From assembly GCA_017998575.1 (NCBI GenBank), contig JAGOCV010000270.1, positions 1 to 5,567 of the forward strand: a stretch of DNA of 5,567 nucleotides. The letters are read 5' to 3'. This stretch comes from Burkholderiaceae bacterium (GTDB lineage Bacteria; Pseudomonadota; Gammaproteobacteria; Burkholderiales; Burkholderiaceae). Shown piece after piece: positions 4,575-5,567 of this stretch. The notes under the pieces were generated by a model that was not told the origin of the DNA, ran no database searches, and saw only the letters and a program-made list of their open reading frames with translations. The position numbers and the translations under genes were made by a program. Within the stretch, counting starts at the first letter, position 1. Every line of letters begins with the position of its first letter.

Positions 4575-5567
4575 TTGGATTCACTAACACAGATCGTTCT
4601 CGGCGCCTCCGTCGCCGCCGCCGTCGTTCCCGCCGCCCACCGCCGCCGCGCCATGGCGGCCGGCGCCATCCTCGGCACGCTGCCCGACCTCGACGGCATC
4701 CCGCTCTCGCTGCTGGGCGCCGATGCCGTCACCGGCGTCACCTGGCACCGGGGGCCCTCGCATTCGCTGCCCGTGCTGCTGCTGGCCGGCTGGCTGATCT
4801 GGCTGGCGCTCAGGCGCTGGTGGACGCCCGTGCGCGAAGCCCCGCGGCCCTGGCTGTGGGCCACCTGGCTGGCGCTGCTGACGCATCCGCTGCTCGACGC
4901 CTTCACGGTGTACGGCACGCAGTTGCTGTGGCCCACAACCGCGTCGCCGGTGATGTGGTCGAGCCTCTTCATCATCGACCCCGGCTACACGCTGCCGCTG
5001 ATCGTGGGCTGCCTCGGCGCGCTGTGGCTGGGCGCGCGCGCGGGCGGTGCGCGCTTCATCGCCTGGGGCCTGATCCTGAGTACGGCCTACATCGGCTGGT
5101 CGCTCACGGCCAAGTGGCTGGTGGCCCGCGCCGCCGCACCGGTACTGGCGCAGCAGGGCCTGCAGGACGCGCCCGGCTTCTCCGTGCCGATGCCGCTCAA
5201 CACCTTCCTGTGGCGCGTGGTGGTGCAGACGCCCGACGGCCAGTTCGTCGAAGGCTACCGCTCGCTGCTGGCCGATCGCGGCCCGATGCAGTTCCAGCCC
5301 ATCGTCAGCGACGCGGCGGCCATGGAGGCGATGAAAGCCCAGCCCGGCGTGCAGCGCCTGCTGTGGTTCACCAGCGGCTTCATGAAGGCCACGGCAGACG
5401 GCGATTCGCTGCTGCTGTCCGACCTGCGCATGGGAGCCGAGCCCGACTACACCTTTGTCTACCGCGTCGCACGGCGCGATGGCGCCCAAGGCCCGTGGCA
5501 ACCCATCGTGCCCGAGCTGGTCGCCCAGCCCCGCAACATCGGCCGCCAGTGGGACGCCATGTGGCAG
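4575..5567 (+). CDS. Membrane-bound metal-dependent hydrolase, YdjM/DUF457 family (3' end outside window)
   Basis: The frame has 331 codons with no stop and leaves the window. The start is TTG at 4575: it gives MDSLTQIVLGA, the usual opening of this family, and an in-frame TGA at 4557-4559 rules out anything further left. Starting at the next ATG (4653) would remove the first helix. Conserved putative metal-site motifs are GTLPDLDGI (D38, D40), WHRGPSHS (H58, R59, H63) and THPLLDAFTVYGTQLLWP (H104, D108, Y113), followed by helices to about residue 185 and a soluble C-terminal part, probably periplasmic. The biochemical reaction of these proteins is not established. It lies 59 bp after the doxX stop, on the same strand, with no recognisable ribosome site. 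It is probably a neighbouring gene rather than part of the bufferin system, although read-through from the operon is possible. Confidence 0.88.
   Translation, partial: MDSLTQIVLGASVAAAVVPAAHRRRAMAAGAILGTLPDLDGIPLSLLGADAVTGVTWHRGPSHSLPVLLLAGWLIWLALRRWWTPVREAPRPWLWATWLALLTHPLLDAFTVYGTQLLWPTTASPVMWSSLFIIDPGYTLPLIVGCLGALWLGARAGGARFIAWGLILSTAYIGWSLTAKWLVARAAAPVLAQQGLQDAPGFSVPMPLNTFLWRVVVQTPDGQFVEGYRSLLADRGPMQFQPIVSDAAAMEAMKAQPGVQRLLWFTSGFMKATADGDSLLLSDLRMGAEPDYTFVYRVARRDGAQGPWQPIVPELVAQPRNIGRQWDAMWQ

Noticed and set aside
4584..5501. 305-codon minus-strand reading frame
   Set aside because: It is opposite the DUF457 gene, which has clear family motifs; the minus-strand translation is His/Arg/Gln-rich without a fold signature.
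1..5567. CRISPR arrays, insertion sequences, tRNA or rRNA genes, integration sites
   Set aside because: No spaced direct repeats, transposase motifs, cloverleaf-like segments or attachment-site duplications were seen; gene spacing and composition are uniform.

Overview
This is a chromosomal segment of a high-GC proteobacterium. It is most likely a betaproteobacterium of the Burkholderiales (Cupriavidus/Ralstonia-like); that placement is inferred from base composition, GC-rich codon use and gene families, not from a marker gene. I see no tRNA, rRNA, CRISPR, insertion sequence or other mobile signature, and composition is even from end to end.

Layout: (1) 1-663, plus strand: the C-terminal part of a YjgR/DUF853 HerA-like ATPase, cut by the window edge. 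(2) 689-1878, minus strand: a two-gene operon of an ECF sigma factor of the SigF type (first gene) and its six-helix membrane anti-sigma factor NrsF/DUF1109 (second gene), overlapping by ATGA. (3) 1879-2069: a 191-bp divergent regulatory region. (4) 2070-4515, plus strand: a four-gene operon of a secreted Cys-containing DUF2282 peptide (BufA1-type bufferin precursor), a DUF692/MNIO iron oxidase (BufB), its DUF2063 partner (BufC) and a DoxX-family membrane protein (BufD/HvfX-like). (5) 4575-5567, plus strand: a YdjM/DUF457 membrane metal-dependent hydrolase starting at TTG and running off the right edge.

The core of the window is a complete bufferin system with its own regulator. Bufferins are ribosomally made, post-translationally modified peptides. 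Their cysteines are oxidised by the MNIO enzyme together with its DUF2063 partner, and the product is exported by a Sec signal peptide and binds copper in the periplasm. The key DNA observation is that both divergent transcription units carry an exact GTAACC-N16-CGAA promoter, the form I recall for SigF of Caulobacter. The shared sequence extends to CGAACTAG at both -10 elements. This implies that SigF drives its own operon and the bufferin operon together, and that NrsF, with two cysteines at 130 and 180, holds SigF inactive until metal or thiol stress. The family is recently described rather than unknown. The less explored points are the twin promoter layout, the 5'-leader hairpin of the bufferin mRNA, the Met-rich tail of the precursor and the very short sigF leader.
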